Shown here: positions 1-7,591 of the stretch, in pieces
Position numbering within the stretch: the first letter of the stretch is position 1
Layout: the number at the start of each line of letters is the position of its first letter
Assembly: GCA_905480565.1 (NCBI GenBank)
Contig: CAJQQW010000136.1
Location: forward strand, 1 to 10,584
Source of the DNA: an uncultured Halioglobus sp.
Lineage (GTDB): Bacteria > Pseudomonadota > Gammaproteobacteria > Pseudomonadales > Halieaceae
Length of the DNA stretch: 10,584 bases
Reading direction: 5' to 3'
Notes under the pieces: generated by a model
What the model was told of the DNA's origin: nothing
Seen by the model: the letters and a program-made list of their open reading frames with translations, nothing else
Database searches by the model: none
Translations under genes and position numbers: made by a program

Positions 1-679
1 GGCAAGTGGTCTTCAAAGAAAGCAATACTGGCCGCATACGTCTCTCAATACTATCCAGAACTGCATTAAACTTATAACCGGGGGCCACCGCATCCGCTGG
101 TCCACCTTCTCGATCAATATATTAGTCTTCTTGATAAGCAGCCCGATCAGTGCAGGAGCGCCCCGAATTACTATGCAGTTAACCGCACTGCCGATCATGG
201 TCAGTCCAGCAATGATTCCTGCAATTGCCAGTGGCACGGTTAACAAACCAATCAAAGGCTGACTCAGCTCGCGAGAGGTCGGTAGGTACCACCAAATCCT
301 TTGGTCGCGCCCCACCAACCCCGCCCGCGCTTTTCAAGAGCCGGTATACCCTGCCCCGCTTCCGAGAGTCGCTTAGCGGCAATTCTATAGTTTTGACGTG
401 AGGCCTGCACACTGCCGAAACACTGTCGAGCCGCGCCGCCACAGAGTACTCACTTTGCTGGTGCACAGACCGGTTCTCGCAGCCGCACGACGCACAAATA
501 TAGTGCGAGACCAGCACTACGGATTCTGCAATTTACTGAAATCATCTAGTCTTCAGCTTTTTTGTTCGGCATCTATGATGCTGGCACGCAGATTGCTTCT
601 TATGGATACAGACGTTGGGTCTTTTACTCAAGCGAGACGCTATCGAAAATCATCGGGATTCCATTAGGGAGGCGAAAGA
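1..679. other. Region without a supportable gene (possible remnant on minus strand)
   Basis: I see no convincing gene in this stretch. On the minus strand a frame open from a TGA at 334-336 down to a TGA at 13-15 could start at TTG 318 or the next GTG. It would give about 100 residues, including a strongly hydrophobic part (LIGLLTVPLAIAGIIAGL and a later GAPALIGLLIKK), but it has no ribosome binding site and uses rare codons such as ATA, AGA, AGG and CTA. A second minus-strand frame, open from GTG 517 to 179, overlaps it and is hydrophilic. The pair could be the two halves of a frameshifted small membrane protein, or chance. The part from about 520 to 679 serves at least as the leader of the next gene. 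I recognise no family here. Confidence 0.35.
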
Positions 680-967
680 ATGAATCTTCAATCCAACACC
701 GTTTTTATCAAACTGCCGCGGGGAGATCAGGCTTCTTTCGAGGAGATGCAGGCCTATGGCAATGCGTTGCAGGCGTTTATATGCCACCAGGAGGAAAAAC
801 TGGAACACAGTGATAAAACCAAAGACCACAACTCAACCATCGACTACCTTCACTCGCTAGCGGATGGGTACAACACGCAGCTGCATCTATTCAAAGAGGC
901 AGAGGCGCGCCGGCAGCGAGGCATCATCAAGGCTCTCATACTTATGACAAGCACCAACCAGTGGTGA
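680..967 (+). CDS. Small hypothetical protein, 95 aa
   Basis: This is an unrecognised small protein. The reason to call it a gene is its start: ATG 680 is preceded by a strong Shine-Dalgarno (GGGAGG at about 667-672) at suitable spacing, and the frame runs uninterrupted to TGA 965-967. The product is soluble-looking, with no signal peptide. Residues 15-45 and 52-82 read as charged, amphipathic helices rich in Glu, Gln, His and Lys, and the end (GIIKALILM, residues 81-89) is the only hydrophobic patch. One cysteine is present, at residue 35. No catalytic motif is visible. It is a single gene convergent with the TonB receptor gene, 138 bp away, and no terminator is obvious between them. The function is unknown; a small helical regulatory or stress protein is possible but not shown. 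Confidence 0.6.
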   Translation: MNLQSNTVFIKLPRGDQASFEEMQAYGNALQAFICHQEEKLEHSDKTKDHNSTIDYLHSLADGYNTQLHLFKEAEARRQRGIIKALILMTSTNQW

Positions 968-1105
968 GCAAGTAGCAAACTCAATGCTTTGAACTTGAGC
1001 GAGTTGAACACGGTAATAGAGTCCAGGGTCTGCTGGCTCTCGGAAGGCCTGGCCTGTTCATCATATGGCTACAGTCTGATATTCGCTAAAAGTCTTCTTT
1101 CTTCT

Positions 1106-3394
1106 CTAGTTTTGAGCCCACGTGTAAGTCAGCTCCAGGCCGTAGGTCAATGGCTGGCGATAGGCAGAAAACGTCAGATTATTGGCAATATTGAGTGCCG
1201 TACTGGTAGCGTCCTCATCGGTCAGGTTACGCCCGAAAATACTGACGCGCCAATCCTGCCACGCGTAGTTGACCGAGGCGTCGAGAATACCGAAACCATC
1301 GACATGTCCTTCTTCAAGATTCAGAAATTCGGTCTCGAAATCGTCCCTGTAGAAATATGTGGCCTGTACACTGGCAACTCCGGGCCCCCACTGCCACTCG
1401 TACAGTGAGTTGATGCTGTAGTTGTAGTCAGGTGTGCGGCGCAACTTCAGGTTAGACACATCTCGTGGATTCCCGATACCGTCCTGGGTCAAATCAGCCA
1501 CGAAATCGTCGTATTGTGCATCCAGCAGTCCGACGTTCACACGCAAGGTCCAGCCCTCCAGCGGAAGAGCTAACAGATCCATTTCAAGACCGTTAATGTC
1601 GGCCTTGGACGCATTCAAAGTGATCGTTTCCTGACTGATAGGGGGCGGCACAGCGATGACAATATCCTCCTGTTTTTGCTCGTACTTCTGTAGGAAGCCC
1701 GCCAGATTAAGCTGCAGACGATTGTCGAGCCAGGTAGATTTCATGCCCAACTCCCAGCTCTTCAAGGTCTCAGGGTCATAGGTCTGCGTAGCGCTTTCCA
1801 GCGTGTTAGCGCGGCCATTCATGCCGCCGCTACGATAACCCTCCGAATATGTGAGGTAGACCATACGATTATCTGTCCACTGGTATTGCACGCTAGCCTT
1901 CGGAGTAAATTTCGACCAATCATCCTTGGTGGGGTTATCGTAGGTGCTAAAACCACCAACATTCACAGGCACTTCACTGCCGAAAGGCAAAAATGTCTCC
2001 GTTCTGCGTTTAAACTTTTTGTCATCCTGACTGTAGCGCCCGCCCAGCGTCAGCGTCCAGCGGTCGATGAACTCCCAATCGACTTCTGCGAATACGGCCC
2101 AGGCTTTCGTTTCGTGATCTGTAAAGGCGTCACCACGAGTATTCGTCGGAGTAAAAAAATCCTCGGTCAGGGCTATTCTAAACAGGTGATAGCTACTTTG
2201 GTCGAGTTGATAGTCCGATCTCCAAAGATAGCCGCCCACTACGTATTCGACGTCTTCACCTACGTCACCGTTCAAGCGCAGTTCGTTGCTGGTTTGCTGG
2301 TAGTCTTGCTGCCGACGTACGTGAAAATAATCGAGATCTGTACCATCGTAATCCTGATTAAATTCCTCATCCGACTCAATGCGACCAAAGATGTAAGTCA
2401 ATCGAGCTGTTTCCGTAACGTTCCAAGCGGCCTCAAAGGTGTGCGAGTGGACGTTATAGTATGAGTCCAACGGGAAGTTAGTGTTAGTCTGGTGCCGATC
2501 CCCTGTCTGCGGTGTGCGCGGGCTAACCTGGCACTGGTCGAAACGGACGCAGAGATCGTCACCGGCAAAACCGCTGGCGGGATCGGCGGGGCGCGATACG
2601 TTAAACACTGGTCCCGCCTGACTATTGTCGTTCTGCCGTTGATAGATATATTCCATCGTCAGGTTATCGCTCGGATTTGCGAGAAGAGTGGCAGACCACG
2701 ACTCATAATCTATCTTGGCTTCATCCTTGCCATTAAATTCGTTTTCGTTATAGCCGTCATCCTGTTTTCGTTTGGCATATGTGAGCTTTCCAGCCAGCTT
2801 TTCTTCCCAAATCGGAAAATTAAAAACACCATCAAACTCCTGAGTATTGTAATTGCCAAAACGACCTCTTGTTTTTAGCCCCAAATCACCGGTTGGTTTT
2901 GTGCGGATAATATTAATAACGCCGCCAATTGTGTTACGACCGAACAGGGTTCCCTGCGGCCCTCGGAGCACTTCGATACGCTCCATGTCAAATATTTTCA
3001 ATTCGGCACCAGAATTCGTGCCGAGGAATATACCGTCGAGCACTACACCGACGGTTGGCTCAAAACTGCGCTCCAGATCCTGGAAATTAATGCCCCGCAG
3101 GGAAATAGCTGCCGCCTGTGGCGAGGCTGAAATGTGATCTATGATCAGATTTGGAGACATGCTGGCGATATCCCGCAAATCCCGGAAATTCCCGTTGGAT
3201 ATCTGGGTCGCATTAAGAGCACTCACCGCGATAGGAATATTCTGTAGATTTTCCTCTCGCTTGCGCGCGGTCACCAGTACTTCCTCAAGCGCCAATGGTA
3301 TCTCGACATCATCAGCGGCGGTTGGCGCAGTAGTAAAAAAACAGAGTGAACAGAGCGGTATGACAACAGGCAAAAGGCGAGTGTTCAGCAACAT
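1106..3394 (-). CDS. TonB-dependent outer-membrane receptor
   Basis: This is an outer-membrane beta-barrel that imports a scarce or bulky ligand using energy from the TonB-ExbB-ExbD complex. I chose ATG 3394 (762 aa) because AAGGAGA lies 8 nt upstream; a longer TTG start at 3418 would swallow that site. Residues 1-27 form a signal peptide ending near APTAA. A TonB box (EEVLVTA, about 37-43) follows, then a plug domain (about 47-165) with the hallmarks ISLRG, VGVVLDGIFLG, IEVLRGPQGTLFGRNTIGG and VINIIRTKP. The rest, with many aromatic alternating strands and the typical YLTYSEGYRSGG segment, is the barrel; it ends YGLELTYTWAQN, a few residues past the usual terminal aromatic. Length is normal for the family. 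The closest general type is the COG1629 receptors common in hydrocarbon- and steroid-degrading Proteobacteria; the ligand cannot be read from sequence. The gene lies 175 bp downstream of the GST gene on the same strand. Confidence 0.96.
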   Translation of the reverse strand: MLLNTRLLPVVIPLCSLCFFTTAPTAADDVEIPLALEEVLVTARKREENLQNIPIAVSALNATQISNGNFRDLRDIASMSPNLIIDHISASPQAAAISLRGINFQDLERSFEPTVGVVLDGIFLGTNSGAELKIFDMERIEVLRGPQGTLFGRNTIGGVINIIRTKPTGDLGLKTRGRFGNYNTQEFDGVFNFPIWEEKLAGKLTYAKRKQDDGYNENEFNGKDEAKIDYESWSATLLANPSDNLTMEYIYQRQNDNSQAGPVFNVSRPADPASGFAGDDLCVRFDQCQVSPRTPQTGDRHQTNTNFPLDSYYNVHSHTFEAAWNVTETARLTYIFGRIESDEEFNQDYDGTDLDYFHVRRQQDYQQTSNELRLNGDVGEDVEYVVGGYLWRSDYQLDQSSYHLFRIALTEDFFTPTNTRGDAFTDHETKAWAVFAEVDWEFIDRWTLTLGGRYSQDDKKFKRRTETFLPFGSEVPVNVGGFSTYDNPTKDDWSKFTPKASVQYQWTDNRMVYLTYSEGYRSGGMNGRANTLESATQTYDPETLKSWELGMKSTWLDNRLQLNLAGFLQKYEQKQEDIVIAVPPPISQETITLNASKADINGLEMDLLALPLEGWTLRVNVGLLDAQYDDFVADLTQDGIGNPRDVSNLKLRRTPDYNYSINSLYEWQWGPGVASVQATYFYRDDFETEFLNLEEGHVDGFGILDASVNYAWQDWRVSIFGRNLTDEDATSTALNIANNLTFSAYRQPLTYGLELTYTWAQN

Positions 3395-3569
3395 GGCATC
3401 GTCTCCTTTTATAGCCAAGCCCGTCAGCCATACACCCGGTATATTGAATCTCTATGGGGCGACTGCACACGGCGCATTATTTTTTACGGCCTCGCACAAC
3501 AGACTATCACTGAAGCCCCTTAATGGTCGATACTCGGATATCCGCCTGAAGAGAATATGTCCAGTAAGA

Positions 3570-4253
3570 TTACTTATCTGAGGCGGCGTTTTCGGCCATA
3601 TATCGCGCAATATATGCGTGAAACTCGGGCTCATTAGCAACGCGGTCTGCCTCTATGCGGCGCGCGATATCGGATTCTCGCATGTTTCGATTCCACTCCC
3701 GCATACCGTGGATTTCCGCCAGGATATCCCAATCCATAATCTTCGAACCTATGCCCTGCACAACCGCATTGCAGTAATGTACATACACATCGGCAAGCGT
3801 AAACTGGGCTCCCGCTATATGCGGCGCGAAATCACTCAGGCGCCTCATTGCCTTGATCCCCCTATTCAGCACGTGCCTCACATCCGAAAGTACGGGATCT
3901 GGCGCCGGCAAACCTGAAAAGGCATAGGAGATAAGGCGACGACTTGGAAGCTCCAGATAGAGTTCCATCACCTTCATAATTTGCCGCACATGCGCCCGCG
4001 CCTCAGGGTTGGATGGATACAGCGGCTTGTCGGGATAAACTTCCTCGAGATAATCACAGATCACAACCGTCTCGGACAAGTGACTCCCCCTTTCTGTCGT
4101 CAAAGCGGGTATTTTGCCAACAGGGCTGATGGATAACCACTCTTCAGTGCCACCGTAGATGAGATGTTCCTCGTGAGGCACCTCCTTGTACTGCAACACA
4201 TACTTGACAACGTTGTAATAATTACTGGATGCGAAGCCGTGCAAGGTAACCAT
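3570..4253 (-). CDS. Glutathione S-transferase family protein
   Basis: This is a cytosolic GST-fold protein, 227 aa, the usual length. The N-terminal thioredoxin-like domain (about 1-78) has a Ser-rich start of helix 1 (FASSNYYNVVK, Ser9/Ser10 as candidate catalytic residues), the cis-Pro loop SPVGKIPAL (Pro49), and the glutathione-binding SETVVICDYLEE (Glu61, followed by Thr62 where Ser is usual). The C-terminal helical domain (about 85-220) carries the N-capping motif FTLADVYV with Asp155. Known family roles include conjugation, dehalogenation, isomerisation and ring or ether cleavage in catabolism; which applies here is not shown. ATG 4253 has only a weak Shine-Dalgarno (GGAA, 8 nt upstream). 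The gene precedes the TonB receptor gene on the same strand, which suggests a shared role in handling one imported compound. Spaced direct repeats lie just upstream (4280-4341). Confidence 0.92.
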   Translation of the reverse strand: MVTLHGFASSNYYNVVKYVLQYKEVPHEEHLIYGGTEEWLSISPVGKIPALTTERGSHLSETVVICDYLEEVYPDKPLYPSNPEARAHVRQIMKVMELYLELPSRRLISYAFSGLPAPDPVLSDVRHVLNRGIKAMRRLSDFAPHIAGAQFTLADVYVHYCNAVVQGIGSKIMDWDILAEIHGMREWNRNMRESDIARRIEADRVANEPEFHAYIARYMAENAASDK

Positions 4254-4479
4254 ATTGCTTATTCCATCTTTGAGAGACGTTATCCACTATAAATCAAATT
4301 TATCCGCTATAGGGCGCCTATGCAGTCATGAAAGCCGCTATCTATTGATAGTTTTCAGAGGCAGTTACCGCAGGGTCATTACTCGCTTCGAAAAGTAGCT
4401 TGAAGCTAACCACAGAAAACAGCAGCCGGGTGGCATGTGATACCGCGGTTACTTATTCCGTGACCTCCCCGCTAAAGTT
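4254..4479. other. Upstream region of the GST gene, between yaiI and GST
   Basis: This 226-bp non-coding stretch separates the end of yaiI from the start of the GST gene, both on the minus strand. It must hold the GST promoter unless yaiI reads through. It contains the spaced repeats described separately. Further right it contains a small 5-bp inverted repeat (CTATC TATT GATAG, 4338-4351) followed by TTTT, and a perfect 8-bp palindrome ACCGCGGT at 4442-4449. I found no clear -35/-10 pair with correct spacing on the minus strand and no strong terminator for yaiI. Confidence 0.5.
4280..4341 (-). promoter_or_regulatory. Direct repeats with 20-bp period, candidate operator of the GST gene
   Basis: Two 12-bp direct repeats, TTATCCACTATA (4280-4291) and TTATCCGCTATA (4300-4311), differ at one base and start exactly 20 bp apart. 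A third copy of the core, CCGCTAT (4335-4341), starts 31 bp after the second core. Spacings of 20 and 31 bp put all copies close to the same face of the helix. They lie 27 to 88 bp upstream of the GST start codon. This arrangement is typical of a regulator binding cooperatively to tandem sites; the regulator is unknown. Repeats and spacing are seen directly; the role is inference. Confidence 0.4.
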
Positions 4480-4938
4480 TCAGGCACGTCCGGCAAGGTA
4501 GTGATCAAGGCCGTTGGCAAATGCCTGCCGCTCACGCGGCCCCAGTGCGGACGGACCACCAGTCATTTCCCCGCTGGAACGCATCGTGTCCATGAAATCC
4601 CGCATATTCAGCCGCTGACGAACGTTATCGCGAGTGTACTTCTCACCTCTGGAGGTAATGACATGTGCGCCCTTCTCAATGAGTTCTGCCGCGAGCGGAA
4701 TATCAGAGGTAACCACCAGATCGTTCGCCTTGACATGCTGCACGATAAAGTTGTCCGCCATATCAAACCCCTGCTCGACCCGTATGCACTTAATCAGTGC
4801 TGACTTAGGCACTGGTAACGCATGGTTAGCCACCAGGATAAGCTGAATTTCTGCTCGCTGGGCAGCCCGAAACAGGATTTCCCTGATGACTTTAGGGCAG
4901 GCATCGGCGTCAACCCAGATAGAGGCAGAATTAGACAT
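4480..4938 (-). CDS. yaiI: YaiI/YqxD family protein (UPF0178, DUF188)
   Basis: This is a conserved bacterial protein of 152 aa, the normal size for the family. The N-terminus [16 protein letters not shown] (Asp10, Asp12, Cys14) and the acidic motifs GFDMADNFI (Asp59, Asp62) and VVTSDIPLA (Asp79) match the acidic cluster of this PIN/NYN-related fold. The conserved tail [20 protein letters not shown] is also present. A nuclease role is suggested by fold in the literature but is not established. I chose ATG 4938 because the family motif begins a few residues later; an upstream TTG at 4947 adds only three residues. Neither start has a Shine-Dalgarno; instead a short inverted repeat lies directly before the ATG. 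It is divergent from the AMP ligase and is the most housekeeping-like gene here, probably unrelated to its catabolic neighbours. Confidence 0.95.
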   Translation of the reverse strand: MSNSASIWVDADACPKVIREILFRAAQRAEIQLILVANHALPVPKSALIKCIRVEQGFDMADNFIVQHVKANDLVVTSDIPLAAELIEKGAHVITSRGEKYTRDNVRQRLNMRDFMDTMRSSGEMTGGPSALGPRERQAFANGLDHYLAGRA

Positions 4939-4940
4939 GT

Positions 4941-4957
4941 GGCGCAATTATCGCGCC
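4941..4957 (-). promoter_or_regulatory. Short inverted repeat abutting the yaiI start codon
   Basis: GGCGC and GCGCC form a perfect 5-bp inverted repeat around a 7-base loop, ending 2 bp before ATG 4938. In mRNA it would be a small hairpin where a Shine-Dalgarno should be. On the minus strand the loop contains GATAAT, a near-consensus -10 box, with TGTACA (4971-4976) 18 bp upstream as a possible -35. If used, transcription would begin almost at the ATG and give a leaderless message. The repeat and boxes are seen; the use is inference. Confidence 0.3.
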
Positions 4958-5020
4958 GTTTTTCGACCGTTGTACAGTCAAAAATTATGAAAACCGTCAG
5001 AGTAAAATCACCCTCAACCA

Positions 5021-5050
5021 TTGGATTAGAGCGGCCATTATGGCAATAAT
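5021..5050 (+). promoter_or_regulatory. Candidate sigma-70 promoter of the ligase gene with embedded palindrome
   Basis: TTGGAT (5021-5026) and AATAAT (5045-5050) are separated by 18 bp and match the sigma-70 consensus at 4 and 5 of 6 positions. They would give a leader of about 53 nt before the ligase ATG. The spacer contains a perfect 11-bp palindrome, GCCATTATGGC (5034-5044), with a central unpaired T. A repressor bound there would block polymerase, so ligand-controlled repression is plausible. The palindrome is short and could be chance. Confidence 0.35.
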
Positions 5051-5109
5051 AAGCCGTTTTCATTCTCAAGACCGGCTGCGCCACAACAATAAGTCCAAGG
5101 AGACATCGC

Positions 5110-6798
5110 ATGTATTCTGAATTAGCTCGTGTCAGGGCTGAACTCTGTGCCGAAGGGCAAGCATTTGAACTCGAACATATCGAAATTGACGGCATAACAG
5201 TCCGCTCCTGGAAAAACGCTGCTGCCAACCTGAGAGACTTCTGGCTATCTACTGCCGGACACGGTGATGCAACGTATCTGGTTTATGGTGATGAACGATG
5301 GACCTATGCTGAAAGTCACGAGCAGGTAAGCCGCATCGCACGATGGCTCGCGGACAATGGAGTACAACCCGGAGACCGAGTCGCTATTGCGATGCGCAAC
5401 TATCCAGAGTGGCTTCTTAGCTACTGGGCCATCGTGTCGATCGGAGCTGTCGCCGTAGGCGTAAACGCCTGGTGGGTGCCGGAAGAGCTGGCCTATGGTT
5501 TCAACGACAGCGCACCTGTCATACTGATCTGTGATCGTGAGCGCTTGCAGCGCTATAATGAGATTCGCAGCACGTGCCCTGCGATGACGGTGGTCGGCGT
5601 GCGCTGTGATGACATCCTGACAGAGGACGAGATTCCCTGGACAGACGTCCTACAATCGGCCGCCGATATGCCTGATGTCGAGATCGATTCGAATGCCGAT
5701 GCCTGCGTTTTTTATACTTCCGGCACAACGGGCCGACCCAAGGGAGCCCAGCTGACCCATAGGGGCTGCACCAATAACATTATGAGCAGCCTGTTTGGCA
5801 ACCTGTCGCAAATTCAAGCCCTATCGTCCATCGAAGGGAAGGAGTTCGGAAGCGGTGGCACGCAATCAGTGCTGCTGACAACGCCGCTATTTCATGTAAC
5901 GGCCAACAACGTCATCGCGCACACCAACAGCATGCTTGGCGGCAAATTAGTTTTTATGTACAAATGGGACGCAGGAGAGGCGCTCAAGCTTGTAGAGCGA
6001 GAGCAGATTACCGCACTGTCCGGCGTACCCGTTATGTCCCGTGAACTTCTGGCCCATCCGGATTTTGAAACCACTGATACCTCTTCGTTAAAATCACTTG
6101 GGGGGGGTGGAGCACCAGTGCACCCCGATCTCGTGGAGAAAATTGGCAGCAAGGCAAAGGTTGCGCCCGCACAAGGTTTCGGTATGACGGAGACTTGTGG
6201 TCTGGCCACAGGCGCCTTTGGGCCCTATCTGCAGGACAGACCCGGTAGCGTCGGGCCGGTAATACCAGTATTCGAAATCCGGATTGTTGGTCCTGATGAC
6301 CAGGATGTGCCGAGTGGGGAGCGAGGAGAGGTACTATTGCGCAGTGCGCAGATCATATCTGGCTATCTGAATCGCCCGGAGGCCACAGCTGAAACGATTG
6401 TTAACGGCTGGCTACATACGGGCGACATCGGTTACCTGGACGAGGATGACTTTCTCTATATCGTGGACCGAGCGAAAGATATGGTACTGCGGGGCGGCGA
6501 GAATATTGCAAGCGGCGAAGTAGAGTCGGTGCTGTACCGCTATCCGGGCGTCACTGAAGCTGCGGTATTCTCAGTGCCAGACGAGGCAATGGGCGAAGAA
6601 GTGGGTGTCGCAATACACCTGTCGGAAGGTGCATCGGTATCAGCCGACGCATTGCGCGAGTTCAGCCGTGGCCTCTTGGCGGCCTACAAAATACCCAGAT
6701 ATATCTGGTTTCTCGACGCTCCTCTGCCACGCAATGCCAGCGGCAAGTTCCTGAAAAAAGATCTCCAGGCCAGACTGCAGTTAAACACTGCCGTCTGA
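5110..6798 (+). CDS. AMP-dependent acyl-CoA synthetase (ligase)
   Basis: This ANL-superfamily ligase activates a carboxylic acid to an acyl-adenylate with ATP, then transfers it to coenzyme A. The 562 aa length is normal. Core motifs are complete: the phosphate-binding loop YTSGTTGRPKG (202-212), TTPLFHVTAN, the aromatic/threonine motif GFGMTET with Glu361, LHTGDIGYLDEDD with Asp439 for ribose, the hinge region DRAKDMVLRGGENI (from Asp453), and the adenylation lysine in PRNASGK (Lys546). It therefore should be active. The fold resembles medium/long-chain fatty acyl-CoA or FadD-like catabolic ligases, but the acid substrate cannot be fixed from motifs. ATG 5110 follows CCAAGGAGA at good spacing. 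A run of eight G (6100-6107) encodes part of LGGGGAP (330-336). The gene is transcribed alone, divergent from yaiI and convergent with the lipoprotein gene. Confidence 0.95.
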   Translation: MYSELARVRAELCAEGQAFELEHIEIDGITVRSWKNAAANLRDFWLSTAGHGDATYLVYGDERWTYAESHEQVSRIARWLADNGVQPGDRVAIAMRNYPEWLLSYWAIVSIGAVAVGVNAWWVPEELAYGFNDSAPVILICDRERLQRYNEIRSTCPAMTVVGVRCDDILTEDEIPWTDVLQSAADMPDVEIDSNADACVFYTSGTTGRPKGAQLTHRGCTNNIMSSLFGNLSQIQALSSIEGKEFGSGGTQSVLLTTPLFHVTANNVIAHTNSMLGGKLVFMYKWDAGEALKLVEREQITALSGVPVMSRELLAHPDFETTDTSSLKSLGGGGAPVHPDLVEKIGSKAKVAPAQGFGMTETCGLATGAFGPYLQDRPGSVGPVIPVFEIRIVGPDDQDVPSGERGEVLLRSAQIISGYLNRPEATAETIVNGWLHTGDIGYLDEDDFLYIVDRAKDMVLRGGENIASGEVESVLYRYPGVTEAAVFSVPDEAMGEEVGVAIHLSEGASVSADALREFSRGLLAAYKIPRYIWFLDAPLPRNASGKFLKKDLQARLQLNTAV

Positions 6799-6847
6799 CC
6801 GGAAGGACTTTGAGCCTGATTAACTAAAACAGGACCACGCTAACGCG

Positions 6848-7513
6848 TCATCCCTTTTGCAGTTTGGCCAGGTGCTCGTTAAGTATCGTAGCCCAGCGCC
6901 TTATAATACGGTCGAAGTCGGCCGTATTCGTTACGCTGTTAGCAACTTGCACCATGCCTGTATTGTCAGCTGCCTCCGGGTCGATCACGCGCCCGATGAT
7001 AGCTTGGGTTTTTCCATCATACAGATCCATATACAGCGTCATAGAGCCCGCAGAGGCGACAAAAGTAGTTGTCATACCCGGCGTCATCACATCTGGCGCT
7101 GTGACCTCAAGATCAATAATTGCCGGACGCAGAATCAAAACTCCACTGCCCGCGTCGGTAACAATTTTGTGGCCGCCCTTTTCCAGTACCTGTTCAAATT
7201 CTTTCTTGAACTCCGTAGCTACACGCTCCCTGATCTCTTCCATGTCCTTGTCACTGACACGCGCCTCGAAGTTTGCCTGTTCATTGTAATTACGCTGCCA
7301 ATTCTTGCTAAACGCGACATAGGGCTTAAGAATAGCCACGCTATCATACTGACTTAGATCTGCGCCCGGCTTCAGATAAACAGCGCGTAACGTAGTATGT
7401 GGTTGCAACTTCAGGCCATCATGAGTGACCGCGGGAAATTTCTGCTCGGCAGGTGTCGCACAACCAGTGAGCGCGACAACAATCGCGACTGAAAGTAATC
7501 TGAGATACATCAT
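6848..7513 (-). CDS. DUF3313-like outer-membrane lipoprotein
   Basis: This is a secreted lipoprotein of 221 aa. Residues 1-17 are a short lipoprotein signal with lipobox LTGC, so Cys18 would be lipidated. Ala at +2 (no Asp) favours sorting to the outer membrane. The mature part begins with YLKPGADLSQYDSVAILKPY, the pattern seen at the start of the DUF3313 domain, and goes on to mixed alpha/beta sequence with ILRPAIIDLEV and a mobile-looking TPGMTTTFVASAGSM stretch. The family has no established function. The start ATG (the first of two tandem ATG codons) follows AAGGAGA by 7 nt. The gene stands alone: the ligase gene converges on it 49 bp away, and a likely promoter lies upstream (7544-7571). 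A link to hydrophobic compound handling at the envelope is only a guess. Confidence 0.85.
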   Translation of the reverse strand: MMYLRLLSVAIVVALTGCATPAEQKFPAVTHDGLKLQPHTTLRAVYLKPGADLSQYDSVAILKPYVAFSKNWQRNYNEQANFEARVSDKDMEEIRERVATEFKKEFEQVLEKGGHKIVTDAGSGVLILRPAIIDLEVTAPDVMTPGMTTTFVASAGSMTLYMDLYDGKTQAIIGRVIDPEAADNTGMVQVANSVTNTADFDRIIRRWATILNEHLAKLQKG

Positions 7514-7543
7514 TAACCATCTCCTTTTGTATTTTTCGAACGG

Positions 7544-7571
7544 CTTATCCTGGTAGCACCCACAATGTCAC
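7544..7571 (-). promoter_or_regulatory. Candidate sigma-70 promoter of the lipoprotein gene
   Basis: On the minus strand GTGACA (7566-7571, 5 of 6 to the -35 consensus) and GATAAG (7544-7549, 4 of 6 to the -10 consensus) are 16 bp apart. Transcription would start near 7537, giving a leader of about 24 nt that contains the AAGGAGA ribosome binding site. This fits the gene well but is a weak-consensus match. Confidence 0.35.
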
Positions 7572-7591
7572 ATCGACTACCGCCAAGATTA

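Noticed and set aside
968..1105. Bidirectional terminator between the small gene and the receptor gene
   Set aside because: CTCAA/TTGAG and AGGCC-T-GGCCT repeats are present but have short stems, poor loops and no T-run.
1886..2464. Long plus-strand open frame inside the receptor gene
   Set aside because: It is antisense to a well-supported receptor gene, has no ribosome binding site and no protein-like pattern.
3395..3418. Longer TTG start for the TonB receptor
   Set aside because: It would place the AAGGAGA ribosome binding site inside the gene and add charged residues before the signal peptide; ATG 3394 fits both.
4338..4355. CTATC-TATT-GATAG hairpin followed by TTTT as a terminator
   Set aside because: The stem is short and AT-rich, and it is oriented for the plus strand, where no gene precedes it.
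6857..7357. Plus-strand open frames opposite the lipoprotein gene
   Set aside because: They are shadows of the DUF3313-like gene, which has a lipobox and a strong ribosome binding site.
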